Below are positions 28,143 through 38,243 of a DNA stretch of 41,138 nucleotides, one piece after another (position 1 is the stretch's first letter; each line of letters starts with the position of its first letter). The stretch comes from Nakamurella silvestris (GTDB lineage: Bacteria; Actinomycetota; Actinomycetes; Mycobacteriales; Nakamurellaceae), in contig QXCQ01000141.1 in assembly GCA_003576535.1 (NCBI GenBank), positions 1 through 41,138 of the forward strand. Direction: 5' to 3'. The translations under genes and the position numbers were made by a program. The notes under the pieces were generated by a model. It saw only the letters and a program-made list of their open reading frames with translations, ran no database searches and was not told the origin of the DNA.

Positions 28143-28684
28143 TGGGGGCCCTCGCTGTTCGTCCGGTTGGCCGTCCGGTCACGCAACAGCTCCGGACCCT
28201 TGACGTAGTAGTCCTCGCTGTCGCCCAGGCGCAGCGGGTGGGGCGGCTGCTCCATTCCCGGCAGCAACGGCGCCAACAGCATGTCCTTGGTGTAGATCAG
28301 CCGCTGGCGGTCGTCGTCGGCCATCTCGTACTCGTTCGTCATGGTGAGGGAACGGGTGGGGCAGGCCTCGATGCACAGACCGCAGCCGATGCAGCGCAGG
28401 TAGTTGATCTGGTAGTTCGCCCCGTACCGCTCACCGGGGGAATACCGTTCCTCGTCGGTGTTGTCGCCACCCTCGACGAAGATCGCGTCGGCCGGGCAGG
28501 CCCAGGCGCACAGTTCGCAGCCCACACATTTCTCCAGGCCGTCGGGGTGACGGTTGAGCTGGTGCCGACCGTGGTAACGCTCCGCCGGGGCCTCCGGGTT
28601 CTTCGGGTAGTCCTCCGTCACCACGGTTTTGAACATGGTGGCGAAGGTGACGCCGAAACCCTTGACCGGATCGAGGAATGACAT
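28139..28684 (-). CDS. nuoI: NADH-quinone oxidoreductase subunit I (two 4Fe-4S ferredoxin)
   Basis: 181 residues. Two 4Fe-4S motifs ([12 protein letters not shown] near 53 and [12 protein letters not shown] near 98) hold clusters N6a and N6b, which pass electrons from the peripheral arm to NuoB. The ATG shares one base with the nuoH stop (TGATG). Length and order are normal. Confidence 0.97.
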   Translation of the reverse strand: MSFLDPVKGFGVTFATMFKTVVTEDYPKNPEAPAERYHGRHQLNRHPDGLEKCVGCELCAWACPADAIFVEGGDNTDEERYSPGERYGANYQINYLRCIGCGLCIEACPTRSLTMTNEYEMADDDRQRLIYTKDMLLAPLLPGMEQPPHPLRLGDSEDYYVKGPELLRDRTANRTNSEGPQ

Positions 28685-30084
28685 CAGGTATCTCCCTGCT
28701 CAGTAGGGCTGGGTGCGATGGTCGAGACACGGGCCCCGTTCCGGATCGGTGGCACCGGAACCTTCAGGTTCAGCGGCGGGACCGGGTAACCGGTGGTGGT
28801 CTGGCCGATCGCGGTCCCGGCGGGCAGCCGGTCGTCCACCGGGATCGGGTGACCGTGCTCGTCGACGGTGTAGTCGCCGTCCGGGTACTCGTCGAGGTCC
28901 TCGTCGTCCGGTTTCTTCTTGTCGGGCCAGAGCAGCAGTGCGATCAGCAGCACCGCAACGGGAATCCCCATCCAGAGCATGACCTCACGGGTGCTCAGAT
29001 CGGTCGAGCGGTTGAGCACCCGTGCCGTGGCGACCAGCAGGATCCAGACCAGCGAGACCGGTACCAGCACCTTCCATCCGACCTTCATGAACTGGTCGTA
29101 CCGGATACGGGGCAGGGTGCCGCGGAGCCAGACGAACACGAACATGAAGATCAGCACCTTGGCGAAGAACCACAGCAGGGTCCAGTAGCCGGTGTTCGCG
29201 CCGTCCCACAACGAGAACGGCCACGGGGCGCGCCATCCGCCGAGGAACAGGGTGGTGGCGACGGCCGAGACGTTGATCATGTTGATGTACTCGGCGAGGA
29301 AGAACAGGCCGAACCGCATCGAGGTGTACTCGGTGTTGAAGCCGGCGACGAGTTCGCCCTCGGCCTCGGCCATGTCGAAGGGCGCCCGGTTGACCTCACC
29401 GACCATCGACACGCAGTAGATGACGAAGGACACCGGCAGCAGCCAGATGTACCAGCCGGACTCCTGCTGGTAGACGATCGCGGAGGTGGAGAGCGTTCCG
29501 GCGTAGAGGAACACGGCGACGAAACTCAGCCCCATCGCGATCTCGTAGGAGATCATCTGGGCGGCCGCGCGCAGGCCGCCGAGCAGCGGGTAGGTGGAGC
29601 CGGAGGACCAACCGCCGAGGACGATCCCGTAGACACCGATGGAGGCGAAGGCCAGGATGGCCAGCGCGCCGACCGGCAGGTCCGTCATCTGCAGGGCCGT
29701 GTCATGGCCGAACATCCGCACCGGTCCACCCATCGGGATCAGGGTGAAGGTCAGGAAGGCCGGTATGGCGATCATCAACGGGGCGGCGATGAACACGAAC
29801 TTGTCCGCCCGCGCCGGGATCATGCCCTCCTTGAACATGAGTTTGAGGGCATCGGCGATGGACTGCAGCAGGCCGAAGGGGCCGTTCCAGTTCGGGCCGG
29901 GGCGGTGCTGCATCCGGCCGACGACCTTGCGTTCGAACCAGATCGCGAACAGGGTGAGCAGGAGCAGCAGGGCGAAGACCACCACGGCCTTGATCAGCAT
30001 CAGCCAGACCGGATCACCGGCCAGCAGTGTGGCGACCGATCCGGTCGGCTGGGCGGCCGGGGGTACGGGTTCGGTGGGTGGCAT
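28684..30084 (-). CDS. nuoH: NADH-quinone oxidoreductase subunit H
   Basis: 466 residues, about 120-140 longer than E. coli NuoH. Eight or nine membrane helices form the quinone-chamber/antiport interface; [20 protein letters not shown] near 47, [12 protein letters not shown] near 83 and [17 protein letters not shown] near 223 are diagnostic. The C-terminal ~90 residues are an acidic, proline-rich tail after the last helices, which is seen in actinobacterial homologues. It shares one base with the nuoG stop at 30084. Confidence 0.96.
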   Translation of the reverse strand: MPPTEPVPPAAQPTGSVATLLAGDPVWLMLIKAVVVFALLLLLTLFAIWFERKVVGRMQHRPGPNWNGPFGLLQSIADALKLMFKEGMIPARADKFVFIAAPLMIAIPAFLTFTLIPMGGPVRMFGHDTALQMTDLPVGALAILAFASIGVYGIVLGGWSSGSTYPLLGGLRAAAQMISYEIAMGLSFVAVFLYAGTLSTSAIVYQQESGWYIWLLPVSFVIYCVSMVGEVNRAPFDMAEAEGELVAGFNTEYTSMRFGLFFLAEYINMINVSAVATTLFLGGWRAPWPFSLWDGANTGYWTLLWFFAKVLIFMFVFVWLRGTLPRIRYDQFMKVGWKVLVPVSLVWILLVATARVLNRSTDLSTREVMLWMGIPVAVLLIALLLWPDKKKPDDEDLDEYPDGDYTVDEHGHPIPVDDRLPAGTAIGQTTTGYPVPPLNLKVPVPPIRNGARVSTIAPSPTEQGDT

Positions 30085-32558
30085 CAGCTTCCGCCCTTCG
30101 TCGTCGCGGCGGCCAGATGCACCCGATCGCCGTGTCCGGCACCGATGGTCGAGGCCAACGAGGCCCCGGCGACCCGACCGGGCAACCAGACCACCTCGTC
30201 GGCCACCGGCGAGATCTCGACCGGCAGGGTGAGCGCGCCACGGGCGGTGCTCACCGTGACGGAGCTGCCGTCGGTCAGGTCGAGCGCGGCTGCGGCCACC
30301 GCCGAGATCCGGGCGACCTCCGCGCGGGCGGTGCCCGCGAGGTAGGGCTCCCCGTCCTGCAGGGAACCGCCGTCCAGGTTCATCCGCCAGGTCGCCAGCA
30401 GGAATCCGCGTGGCTCCTCGACGGCCGGCCGGGTCGGGCGGTCCGGTACCTCGGCGAGGGTCGGGCGCGGGCCGGTGAAGGCACCGAGCCGCTGCAGATC
30501 GGCGGTCGCCGCCTTCACCGTCTGCGTGTACAGGTCGACATCCATCTCCACACCGAGGGTGTCGAGCACCCGTGCGTCGGCGAGGGTTCCCTTGCCGGTG
30601 ATCGTCGCGTCGTAGGGACGGTCCCGTCCTTCCCAGTTGCGGTAGGCCCCGTCCTTCTCGACGGAGGCGGCCACCGGGAACACGACATCGGCGAGGTCGG
30701 TGACGGCCGAGCGTCGGATCTCCAGGCTCACCAGGAATCCCACCCCGGCGAGCGCCTTCGCGGCTGCTGTCGGATCGGGCAGGTCCTCGATGGACACCCC
30801 GGCCACCACCAGCCCGGCCAGTTCACCGGCGGCTGCGGCGGCGAGGATCTCGCCGGTGTTCCGGCCGGGACGGTCCGGAACCGAAGCGCCCCAGGACTTT
30901 TCGACCTCGGCGCGGGCGGCGGGACCATCCACCGGGCGACCGCCGGGCAACAGGCTGCCCAGGGCTCCGGCCTCGACCGCCCCTCGGTCCCCGGCCCGGC
31001 GCGGCACCCAGGCGATCCGGGCCCCCGTGCTCTCGGCCAGCTGCGCGGCGGCAGTCAGCAGGCCAGGGACCTCGGCGGCGCGTTCGCCGACCAACAGCAC
31101 GGCATGGGCGGCGCGCAGGCCCTCCCCCACCGGGCTGTCGGCGAGACCGGCGACCACTCCCGGTTCCGCCCCCGGGACGGCGGGGACCAGGATGCCGCCC
31201 AGCTTGGTCAGTCCGCGGGTCTTGACCGCGCCCACCGAGTAGATCCGGCTGCCGTGCTGCCGCCAGGACTTGCGCAGACGCAGGAACAGGATGCCCGCCT
31301 CCTCCTCCGGCTCCAGGCCGACCAGCAGGATCGTCTTCGCCTGCTCCAGATCGGTGTAGGTGACCCCACCGGTCTCCGGGGTGTTGCCCACCACGTGCCG
31401 GGCCAGGAAGGTGTCCTCCTCGGCCGATCCGGCGCGGGTGCGGAAGTCGATGTCGTTGGTGCGCAGGGCAAGACGGGCGAATTTCGCGTACGCGTAGGCA
31501 TCGGTGACGGTGAGTCGTCCCCCCGTCAGCACACCGACCCCGGCCGAGTCCCGGGCGGTGGCCAGGCCCGCCGCGGCCGCGGACATGGCCTCGGTCCACG
31601 AGGCCTCGGCCAGTACACCGTCGGCGTTGCGTACCAACGGTTTGGTCAACCGGTCGTCCAGCCCGACGTAGGTGAAGGCGAACCGGCCCTTGTCGCAGTT
31701 CCACTCCTCGTTGACCTGCGGGTCATCGGCGGCCATCCGGCGGGTGACCTCACCGCGCCGCCAGTCGACCCGGATCGCGCAGCCGCCGGCGCAGTGCTCG
31801 CACACACCCGGGGTGGACACCAGGTCGAACGGCCGGGAGCGGAAACGGTAGGCGGCCGAGGTGAGGGCCCCCACCGGGCAGATCTGAATGGTGTTGCCCG
31901 AGAAGTAGCTCTGGAACGGCTGGTCGGTCGCGATGCCGATCTGCTGGCTGGATCCACGCTCGAGCAGGTCGATGAACCGGTCACCGGCGATCTGGTCGGA
32001 GAATCGCGTGCAGCGTTGGCAGAGCACACACCGTTCCCGGTCGAGCAGGATCTGGGTCGAGATGGCCAGTGGTTTGGTGAATGTCCGTTTGGTGTCGACC
32101 ATCCGGGAGTGGCCGGAGCCGTTGGCCATCACCTGGTTCTGCAGCGGACATTCCCCGCCCTTGTCGCAGACCGGGCAGTCCAGCGGGTGGTTGAGCAGCA
32201 GGAACTCCAGGTTGGAGCGCTGGGCCTTCTCCGCCACCGGTGAGGTCAGCTGGGTGCGCACCACCATGCCGTCGGCGACGGTCTGGGTGCAGGCGGCCTG
32301 GGGTTTGGGCATCGGTCGCCCACCCATCTCCACCTCGACCAGGCACTGCCTGCAGGCCCCGACGGGTTCCAGCAGCGGGTGGTCGCAGAACCGCGGGATC
32401 GCGGTACCGATCCGCTCGGCACTGCGGATCAGCAGTTCCCCCTTCGGGGCGGTCAGTTCTACCCCGTCGATGGTGAGTTTCACATGGCCCTCCGGCACCA
32501 CCAGGCCGGGCGGGTCCTGGGGTGCGGGAGAGGTGGCTGCCGGCAGCGTGCTGGTCAT
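30084..32558 (-). CDS. nuoG: NADH-quinone oxidoreductase subunit G
   Basis: 824 residues, peripheral-arm iron-sulfur subunit. In order: a 2Fe-2S ferredoxin domain ([23 protein letters not shown]), the His/Cys ligand region [19 protein letters not shown], two further cluster motifs ([22 protein letters not shown]) and a molybdopterin-oxidoreductase-like domain. CEHCAGGC followed 27 residues later by another Cys is the N7 cluster site, which is present only in some bacterial NuoG proteins. The ATG at 32558 comes one base after the nuoF stop with GGAG 10 nt upstream; a TTG at 32573 in the same frame is less likely. Confidence 0.95.
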   Translation of the reverse strand: MTSTLPAATSPAPQDPPGLVVPEGHVKLTIDGVELTAPKGELLIRSAERIGTAIPRFCDHPLLEPVGACRQCLVEVEMGGRPMPKPQAACTQTVADGMVVRTQLTSPVAEKAQRSNLEFLLLNHPLDCPVCDKGGECPLQNQVMANGSGHSRMVDTKRTFTKPLAISTQILLDRERCVLCQRCTRFSDQIAGDRFIDLLERGSSQQIGIATDQPFQSYFSGNTIQICPVGALTSAAYRFRSRPFDLVSTPGVCEHCAGGCAIRVDWRRGEVTRRMAADDPQVNEEWNCDKGRFAFTYVGLDDRLTKPLVRNADGVLAEASWTEAMSAAAAGLATARDSAGVGVLTGGRLTVTDAYAYAKFARLALRTNDIDFRTRAGSAEEDTFLARHVVGNTPETGGVTYTDLEQAKTILLVGLEPEEEAGILFLRLRKSWRQHGSRIYSVGAVKTRGLTKLGGILVPAVPGAEPGVVAGLADSPVGEGLRAAHAVLLVGERAAEVPGLLTAAAQLAESTGARIAWVPRRAGDRGAVEAGALGSLLPGGRPVDGPAARAEVEKSWGASVPDRPGRNTGEILAAAAAGELAGLVVAGVSIEDLPDPTAAAKALAGVGFLVSLEIRRSAVTDLADVVFPVAASVEKDGAYRNWEGRDRPYDATITGKGTLADARVLDTLGVEMDVDLYTQTVKAATADLQRLGAFTGPRPTLAEVPDRPTRPAVEEPRGFLLATWRMNLDGGSLQDGEPYLAGTARAEVARISAVAAAALDLTDGSSVTVSTARGALTLPVEISPVADEVVWLPGRVAGASLASTIGAGHGDRVHLAAATTKGGS

Positions 32559-32559
32559 C

Positions 32560-33906
32560 TCAGTGGGCTCCAACCAGATCGTGGGTGCTGACCACCGGCG
32601 CGGTCCGGCCGGTGACCAGGTCCTCGAAATCGGACCGGAAGTACTTGAAGGAACTCAGGATCGGGGTCGCCGCGGCGTCCCCGAGGGCGCAGAACGAACG
32701 GCCGGCGATGTTCGAGGCCGCATCGGCGAGGGTGTCGAGATCGGCCATCGTGCCCTCCCCCGTCACCACCCGGCGCAGGATCTGCACCAGCCACCCGGTG
32801 CCTTCACGGCACGGGGTGCATTTGCCGCAGGACTCGTGTTTGTAGAACTCCAACCACTTCCACACCGCCCAGGGCACGGACACCGTCTCGTTGAAACACA
32901 TCAGCGCCGTGGTGCCGAGCATGGACCCGGCAGCGGCGACATCGTCGAAGGACAACGGGACGTCGAGGTGCTCCGGGGTGAAGATCGGGGTGGAGGATCC
33001 GCCCGGGGTGAAGAACTTCAGCGGGATCCCGCCCTGCATCCCACCGGCCATCTCGATCAGCTGCCGCAGGGTCGTGCCCATCGGGGCCTCGTACTGTCCC
33101 GGCCGGGTGACGTGGCCGGACAACGAATAGATCTTCGGCCCCGGGGACTTCTCGGTGCCCAGGCTCCGGTACCACTCGGCCCCTCCCAGGACGATGGGCG
33201 GCACCGAGCAGATGGTCTCGACGTTGTTGACGACGGTCGGGCAGGCGTACAGGCCGGCGACGGCCGGGAACGGGGGCTTCAGCCTTGGCTGACCGCGCCG
33301 ACCCTCCAGGGAATCGAGCAGGGCCGTCTCCTCCCCGCAGATGTAGGCGCCGGCACCGGCGTGGACCACGATCTCCAGGTCGAAACCGCTGCCGAGGATG
33401 TTCTTCCCGAGGTACCCCTTCGCCTTCGCCTCGTTGACGGCGACGGTCAGGCGGCGCAGGGCATGGATGGCCTCGCCCCGGACGTAGATCGCGCAGAACG
33501 GGGCCCTGATCGCGTACGAGGTGATGATGCAGCCCTCGATCAGCGAATGCGGGTCCGCCATCATCAGCGGGATGTCCTTGCAGGTACCCGGTTCTCCCTC
33601 GTCGGCGTTGACCACCAGGTAGTGGGGCTTGCCGTCGCCCTGGGGCAGGAAGGACCATTTCAGTCCGGTCGGGAAGCCGGCACCGCCACGCCCCCGCAGG
33701 CCCGAGTTCTTCATCAGCTCGATCAGCTGGTCCGGGTTCGCCGGGGAGGGACCGCCGAGCACCGATTTCAGGGCGGTGTACCCGTCGAGCTGCTCGTAGG
33801 TCCCGATGGTCCACGACCGCGGGGAGGCCCAGCGTCGGGTCAGCACCGGGGTGAGCGGGGCAACGGCTGCCGCTGCCGGGGTCGGGCTCTCGTCGGACAT
33901 GGCCAT
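32560..33906 (-). CDS. nuoF: NADH-quinone oxidoreductase subunit F (NADH/FMN binding)
   Basis: 448 residues. It binds NADH and FMN and holds cluster N3. GLRGRGGAGFPTGLKW near 70, NADEGEPGTCKDI near 100, GAGAYICGEETALLDSLEG near 180 and ESCGKCTPCREGTGW with a later Cys near 360 cover the FMN, NADH and 4Fe-4S sites. The ATG at 33906 shares one base with the nuoE stop (TGATG) and has GGAG upstream; ATG at 33900 is an alternative. The frame stays open far upstream over nuoE, which is not coding. Confidence 0.96.
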   Translation of the reverse strand: MAMSDESPTPAAAAVAPLTPVLTRRWASPRSWTIGTYEQLDGYTALKSVLGGPSPANPDQLIELMKNSGLRGRGGAGFPTGLKWSFLPQGDGKPHYLVVNADEGEPGTCKDIPLMMADPHSLIEGCIITSYAIRAPFCAIYVRGEAIHALRRLTVAVNEAKAKGYLGKNILGSGFDLEIVVHAGAGAYICGEETALLDSLEGRRGQPRLKPPFPAVAGLYACPTVVNNVETICSVPPIVLGGAEWYRSLGTEKSPGPKIYSLSGHVTRPGQYEAPMGTTLRQLIEMAGGMQGGIPLKFFTPGGSSTPIFTPEHLDVPLSFDDVAAAGSMLGTTALMCFNETVSVPWAVWKWLEFYKHESCGKCTPCREGTGWLVQILRRVVTGEGTMADLDTLADAASNIAGRSFCALGDAAATPILSSFKYFRSDFEDLVTGRTAPVVSTHDLVGAH

Positions 33907-34676
33907 CACTTCTTCTCCGGGACGGGCGGCAGGTCGACATGTTCGGGCATCACGGGTGCCTGCCAATGGTTCTGCTCGGCCAGGTGCGAGCCGCGCAGGG
34001 TCTGCTCGGTCGCCGACGGACCGTCGACCTCCGCGGCCACCCTGGCCGCACCCTCGGGGGTGTCGCCGAAGATGCCGGCGATCTCCAGCTCGGCGGTCCG
34101 GAAGTCCGACAGCGCCCCACCCCTGGTCGGGTGCGGTTTCTCCCCGCGCTGCAGGGCCTGCACCAGATCCAGTGCGGAGTCCGGGTTCTGCTCGTCGTAG
34201 TACTCGTAGTCCACCGTCACCACCGGCGCGTGATCGCAGGCGGCCAGACACTCCGCCGCCTCGATGGTGATCGAGCCGGTCTCCCCGGGCTCACCGGCGG
34301 TCCCGTCCTTGGCGACCCCGAGGTGGTCGGTGAGGGTGCGCAGGATCGCGTCACCGCCGAGCACCGCGCAGAGGGCGTTGGTGCACACACTCACCAGGTG
34401 CTCACCGCACGGCTTGCGTTTGTACATCGTGTAGAACGTGGCCACCGCCGCGACCTCGGCGGTCTCCAACGCGAGTTGGTCGGCGCAGAAGGCGATCCCG
34501 TCCTGGGAGACGAAACCCTCCACCGACTGCACCAGGTGCAGCAGGGGCAGCAGGGCCGACCGCGGCACCGGGTACCGACCGATCAACTCGGTCGCCCGGT
34601 CCTGGGTCAGCTGGTCGAAAACCACTCCGGTGCGCAGGAACTCGGGGACACCGATCCGGTGGTGCGCGGTGCTCAT
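33906..34676 (-). CDS. nuoE: NADH-quinone oxidoreductase subunit E
   Basis: 256 residues. The thioredoxin-like 2Fe-2S domain has its four cysteines in VCTNALC and [12 protein letters not shown], holding cluster N1a. The family's N-terminal [17 protein letters not shown] is clear near 43. About 70 C-terminal residues beyond the domain are hydrophilic and family-specific. It overlaps the nuoD stop by ATGA (34673-34676). Confidence 0.95.
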   Translation of the reverse strand: MSTAHHRIGVPEFLRTGVVFDQLTQDRATELIGRYPVPRSALLPLLHLVQSVEGFVSQDGIAFCADQLALETAEVAAVATFYTMYKRKPCGEHLVSVCTNALCAVLGGDAILRTLTDHLGVAKDGTAGEPGETGSITIEAAECLAACDHAPVVTVDYEYYDEQNPDSALDLVQALQRGEKPHPTRGGALSDFRTAELEIAGIFGDTPEGAARVAAEVDGPSATEQTLRGSHLAEQNHWQAPVMPEHVDLPPVPEKK

Positions 34677-36040
34677 CGGTCCACCCCTCCCATCACGGGA
34701 TCGAGGGAGGCGACGGCGGCGACGATGTCGGCGATCATGCCGCCCTCCGACATCGCCGGCATCGCCTGCAGGTTCACAAATCCGGGGTCGCGCAGGTGCA
34801 CCCGCCAGGGCCTGGTGCCACCCGCGGACACCAGGTGGCAGCCGAGTTCGCCCCGGGGGGACTCGATGGCCACGTAGCTCTGTCCGGCCGGCACGGAGAA
34901 ACCCTCGGTGACCAGCTTGAAATGGTGGATCAGCGACTCCATCGACTGGCCCATGATCTTACGGACGTGTTCCAGGGAGTTGCCCATCCCGTCCGCGCCG
35001 ACCGACAACTGCGCCGGCCAGGCGATCTTCGTGTCAGCCACCATCACCGGACCGGGCTCGGCCAGTTTGGCCAACGCCTGCTTCATGATCTTCAAGGATT
35101 CCCACATCTCGGCCAACCGCAACAGGTACCGCGAGTAGCAGTCGGCATCGGTGGAGGTGGGGACGTCGAACTCGTACTCCTCGTACCCGCAGTAGGGCTC
35201 GGTCTTGCGGATGTCCCAGGCGAGCCCGGCCGATCGGAGCACCGGTCCGGTGATGCCCAGCTGCATGCAGCCCTCCAGCGGGAGCACACCGACGTCCTTG
35301 AGCCGGGCCTTCCAGATCGGTTGGCCGGTCAGGAGTTTGTCGTACTCGGGCAGCCGCTTCTCCATCACCTCGATGAACCCGGCGATCTTGTCCTCGTAGC
35401 CGAAGGGCAGGTCCTGGGCCACACCGCCCGGGCGGATGAACGCCATGTTCATCCGCAGGCCGGTGAGGAACTCCATCAGGTGCAGGCCCTCCTCCCGTTC
35501 CCGGAAGCCGGCCGTCATCCCGGTCAGCGCACCGAGTTCCATCGCTCCGGTGGCCAGGGCCACCAGGTGGGAGGTGATCCTCGTCAGCTCCATCAGCAGC
35601 ACCCGGATGACCTGGGCCCGCCGCGGCACCTCGATGTCGAGGAGCTTCTCGATCGCCATGCAGTAGACGGCCTCGTTGAAGGCCGGGGACAGGTAGTCCG
35701 CCCTGGTCACGAAGGTGACACCCTGGGTCCAGGTGCGGAACTCGCAGGACTTCTCGATCCCGGTGTGCAGGTAACCGATCACCGACCGGGCCTGGGTGAC
35801 GGTCTCCCCCTCGATCTCCAGCACCAGCCGGAGCACACCGTGGGTCGACGGGTGCTGCGGGCCCATGTTGACGATCAGACGTTCTTCGTCGTTGAAGTTC
35901 TCGTCCGCCATCAACGCGTCCCAGTCGCCGCCGGTGACGGTGAAAACCCGCCCCTCGGTGGTGTTCTGGGACCTCGCCGATCGTGGACCCTCCGGACCTG
36001 CCGTGTAGGCGTCCTCCGGGGTGTCGGTGTGAACACTCAT
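34673..36040 (-). CDS. nuoD: NADH-quinone oxidoreductase subunit D
   Basis: 455 residues, the 49-kDa-type subunit that forms the quinone pocket with Nuo[20 protein letters not shown] near 58 and the YLHTGIEK block are diagnostic, and the C-terminus ends in the conserved D-P-x-M-G-G-V-D-R. It starts with about 40 extra polar residues. The ATG at 36040 has GGAGG eight bases upstream and overlaps the nuoC stop (ATGA). Confidence 0.97.
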   Translation of the reverse strand: MSVHTDTPEDAYTAGPEGPRSARSQNTTEGRVFTVTGGDWDALMADENFNDEERLIVNMGPQHPSTHGVLRLVLEIEGETVTQARSVIGYLHTGIEKSCEFRTWTQGVTFVTRADYLSPAFNEAVYCMAIEKLLDIEVPRRAQVIRVLLMELTRITSHLVALATGAMELGALTGMTAGFREREEGLHLMEFLTGLRMNMAFIRPGGVAQDLPFGYEDKIAGFIEVMEKRLPEYDKLLTGQPIWKARLKDVGVLPLEGCMQLGITGPVLRSAGLAWDIRKTEPYCGYEEYEFDVPTSTDADCYSRYLLRLAEMWESLKIMKQALAKLAEPGPVMVADTKIAWPAQLSVGADGMGNSLEHVRKIMGQSMESLIHHFKLVTEGFSVPAGQSYVAIESPRGELGCHLVSAGGTRPWRVHLRDPGFVNLQAMPAMSEGGMIADIVAAVASLDPVMGGVDR

Positions 36041-36810
36041 GTGTACGACCTCCGCTGATCGGGGGGCGGGATCTCGGCTCCCTTGTACTCGACCGGGATG
36101 CCGCCGAGCGGGTAGTCCTTCCGCTGCGGGAAACCCTCCCAGTCGTCCGGCATCAGGATCCTGGTCAGGGCGGGGTGTCCGTCGAACACCACCCCGAACA
36201 TGTCCCAGATCTCCCGCTCGTGCCAGTCCGCCGTCGGATAGACCTCGACCGCGCTGGGCACATGCGCGTCCTCGACCTCCACCGCGACCTCCAGCCGGAT
36301 CCGGCGCCGGTAGGTCATCGAGGTGAAGTGGTAGACCACGTGCAGGCGCTGCGGCACCCCGAGGCCGTAGTCGACCCCGGAGATCGACGAGGCCAACTCG
36401 AACCGCAGGGAGGCGTCGTCCCGCAGTGCCCAGAGCAGGGCCACCAGGTGCTCCCGACCCACGTAGAAGGTGATCTCCTGATGGGCGACGGTGGTCTGGT
36501 AGATGGCGGAGTCCGGGATGCCCCGGTCCGCCATGGCCGCCGCCAGGGCGTCGGCGACCTCGTCGAAGTACCCGCCGTACGGACGCGGGCTCGGCTGCGG
36601 GATGTGCGGGGCGGTGATGAGACCGCCGAACCCCGAGGTGTCGCCGGAACCGTGGGCGGCGAACATCCCGCTGCGGGCGGTGGTGGTGGCCGGGGCCGAC
36701 CGTGGTGTCGAGGCGCCGGGCGGGGCCGGAACGGTGGTGTCGACGGCGTTGGCCTCGGTGGCGGCCGACGGCACGGCCGGGTTCGCCGTCGGTGGGATCG
36801 GGTCGGTCAT
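36037..36810 (-). CDS. nuoC: NADH-quinone oxidoreductase subunit C
   Basis: 257 residues. The 30-kDa-subunit domain is clear in the second half ([34 protein letters not shown]). The first ~75 residues are a Pro/Ala/Thr-rich tail of low complexity with no counterpart in E. coli; such N-terminal extensions occur in actinobacteria. The ATG at 36810 overlaps the nuoB stop (ATGA, 36807-36810). Confidence 0.95.
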   Translation of the reverse strand: MTDPIPPTANPAVPSAATEANAVDTTVPAPPGASTPRSAPATTTARSGMFAAHGSGDTSGFGGLITAPHIPQPSPRPYGGYFDEVADALAAAMADRGIPDSAIYQTTVAHQEITFYVGREHLVALLWALRDDASLRFELASSISGVDYGLGVPQRLHVVYHFTSMTYRRRIRLEVAVEVEDAHVPSAVEVYPTADWHEREIWDMFGVVFDGHPALTRILMPDDWEGFPQRKDYPLGGIPVEYKGAEIPPPDQRRSYT

Positions 36811-37400
36811 ACCTTCGGCCTTCCGACAGGCGTGCGGACCGGACGGCCGTCCAACTTCGGCCCGTACTTGACCGACGAAGCCACCAGATCCGTGCGCTTT
36901 CCCTGCTCCACCCACTCGGCCGCGCGGGCGGGGCCCATCGGGTCGTCGAGGATCTTGGCGTGAAGTTTGAGGATCGCGTCGATCAGCATCTCCGGCCGGG
37001 GCGGGCAGCCGGGCAGGTACATGTCCACCGGGACGATGTGGTCCACCCCCTGGACAACCGCATAGTTGTTGAACATCCCACCGGACGAGGCGCAGACACC
37101 CATGGCGATCACCCATTTCGGCTCGGCCATCTGGTCGTAGATCTGGCGCAGGACCGGTGCCATCTTCTGGGTCACCCGCCCGGCCACGATCATCAGGTCC
37201 GCCTGCCGGGGCGAGGCCCGGAAGACCTCCATGCCGAAGCGGCCGAGGTCGTACCGGGGGGCCCCGGTGGTCATCATCTCGATGGCACAACAGGCGAGCC
37301 CGAAAGTGGCAGGGAACAGGGACGCCTTGCGGGTCCAGTTGACGAGTTTCTCGACGCTGGTCAGCAGGATGCCGTTGGGGAGTTTCTCTTCTATACCCAT
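36807..37400 (-). CDS. nuoB: NADH-quinone oxidoreductase subunit B
   Basis: 197 residues, carrying terminal cluster N2. The four cysteine ligands are in [19 protein letters not shown] and [10 protein letters not shown]. The ATG at 37400 has GAGG about 10 nt upstream and lies 26 bp after the nuoA stop. The frame continues open far upstream across nuoA and the repeat-rich leader, which is an artefact. Confidence 0.97.
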   Translation of the reverse strand: MGIEEKLPNGILLTSVEKLVNWTRKASLFPATFGLACCAIEMMTTGAPRYDLGRFGMEVFRASPRQADLMIVAGRVTQKMAPVLRQIYDQMAEPKWVIAMGVCASSGGMFNNYAVVQGVDHIVPVDMYLPGCPPRPEMLIDAILKLHAKILDDPMGPARAAEWVEQGKRTDLVASSVKYGPKLDGRPVRTPVGRPKV

Positions 37401-37426
37401 TGCTGGTGCCTCATAATCTGTTTCAT

Positions 37427-37807
37427 TCAGTCCCAGTCCAATCCACCGCGACGCCAGACATAGGCGTAGGCGGCGAACACGGTTCCGACGAACACGGCGA
37501 TCTCGATCAGGCCCAGCACACCGAGGTAGTCGGCCGAGGAGGCCCACGGGTACAGGAAGATGATTTCGATGTCGAACACGATGAAAAGCATTGCGGTCAA
37601 ATAGAACTTGATCGGGAATCGACCTGCCGCGCCGACCGGCAGCGGGGTGGGTTCGATCCCGCATTCGTAGGCGTCGAGTTTGGCGCGGTTGTACCGCCGC
37701 GGACCCAACTTGTCCGTGACGACGGTGGCATTGGTGACTGCGAACCCGCCCGCGACGACGAGCAGGATCAGGATCGGCAGATAAGCGCTGAGCACGAGTA
37801 GCAACAT
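37427..37807 (-). CDS. nuoA: NADH-quinone oxidoreductase subunit A
   Basis: 126 residues with three membrane helices. The loop [22 protein letters not shown] near 47-68 and the [10 protein letters not shown] block near 80 are diagnostic; this loop closes over the quinone channel. It is the first gene of the nuo operon. The start is uncertain: AAAGG abuts the ATG at 37807 with no spacing, whereas a GTG four codons in would have 12 nt. Confidence 0.95.
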   Translation of the reverse strand: MLLLVLSAYLPILILLVVAGGFAVTNATVVTDKLGPRRYNRAKLDAYECGIEPTPLPVGAAGRFPIKFYLTAMLFIVFDIEIIFLYPWASSADYLGVLGLIEIAVFVGTVFAAYAYVWRRGGLDWD

Positions 37808-37844
37808 CCTTTCCGGCTACGGCGACGGTGGACTTGATGTACTG

Positions 37845-37871
37845 CCCGCAACGGGAAGGCGTTGTTGCGGG
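37845..37871 (-). promoter_or_regulatory. Small hairpin in the nuoA leader
   Basis: CCCGCAAC (37845-37852) pairs with GTTGCGGG (37864-37871) across an 11-nt loop. It lies about 40 nt upstream of the nuoA start on the transcript, so it may act in mRNA stability or translation control (inference). Confidence 0.35.
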
Positions 37872-37877
37872 ATGTGA

Positions 37878-38003
37878 CAACTGCGGCGGTGCGACTGCGA
37901 CGGTGCAAGTGCGGTGCGGCTCTGGTTGTTCGGTTGTGCGGCGGTGCGATAACGGCGGTTCGACGTCAACTGCGGCGGTGCGACTGCGACGGTGCAAGTG
38001 CGG
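37878..38003. repeat. 37-bp exact direct repeat, two copies 89 bp apart
   Basis: The 37-mers at 37878-37914 and 37967-38003, beginning CAACTGCGGCGG, are identical. Fragments of the same theme (CGACTGCGAC, TGCGGCGGTG) continue to about 38050. The unit resembles no neighbouring gene. Confidence 0.85.
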
Positions 38004-38243
38004 CACTTCGACTACGGCTGTTCGACTGCGACTGTTCGACTGCGGCGGTGGAGCTCGGGTGGTGCTGGGGGGTGGAGCAGACCCGCCGCACATCGTTGTG
38101 CGGCGGGACTTCGGCGGATCCCACGGAAGGCGGCGGCCCGGTGGAATGATCTGTGAATCTAGTTGGTACTCAAGTGCACTCGTGCAGCGGGGTCGGCCGA
38201 CCCGATGGGTTTTCGACGTACCCGCAGTTCAGAGGTTCTTCGT

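Larger units (their letters stand above)
37808..38243. promoter_or_regulatory. 436-bp repeat-rich leader of the nuo operon
   Basis: Both flanking genes read on the minus strand, so this holds the nuo promoter and the menJ-like gene's 3' end. The section 37870-38050 is built from GCGACTGCGACGGTGC-type repeats, listed separately. A short AT-richer patch at 38145-38175 includes TAGATT on the minus strand (38161-38156), a possible -10 that would give a leader of about 340 nt; this is a guess. AGTGCACT at 38173-38180 is a perfect palindrome. Open frames on either strand here only read the repeats. Confidence 0.5.

Noticed and set aside
26950-28182. 410-residue version of nuoK
   Set aside because: Only the last 99 residues match NuoK; the upstream part overlaps nuoJ in another frame. 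The same applies to the extended versions of nuoB (to 38093), nuoC (to 37290) and nuoF (to 34251).
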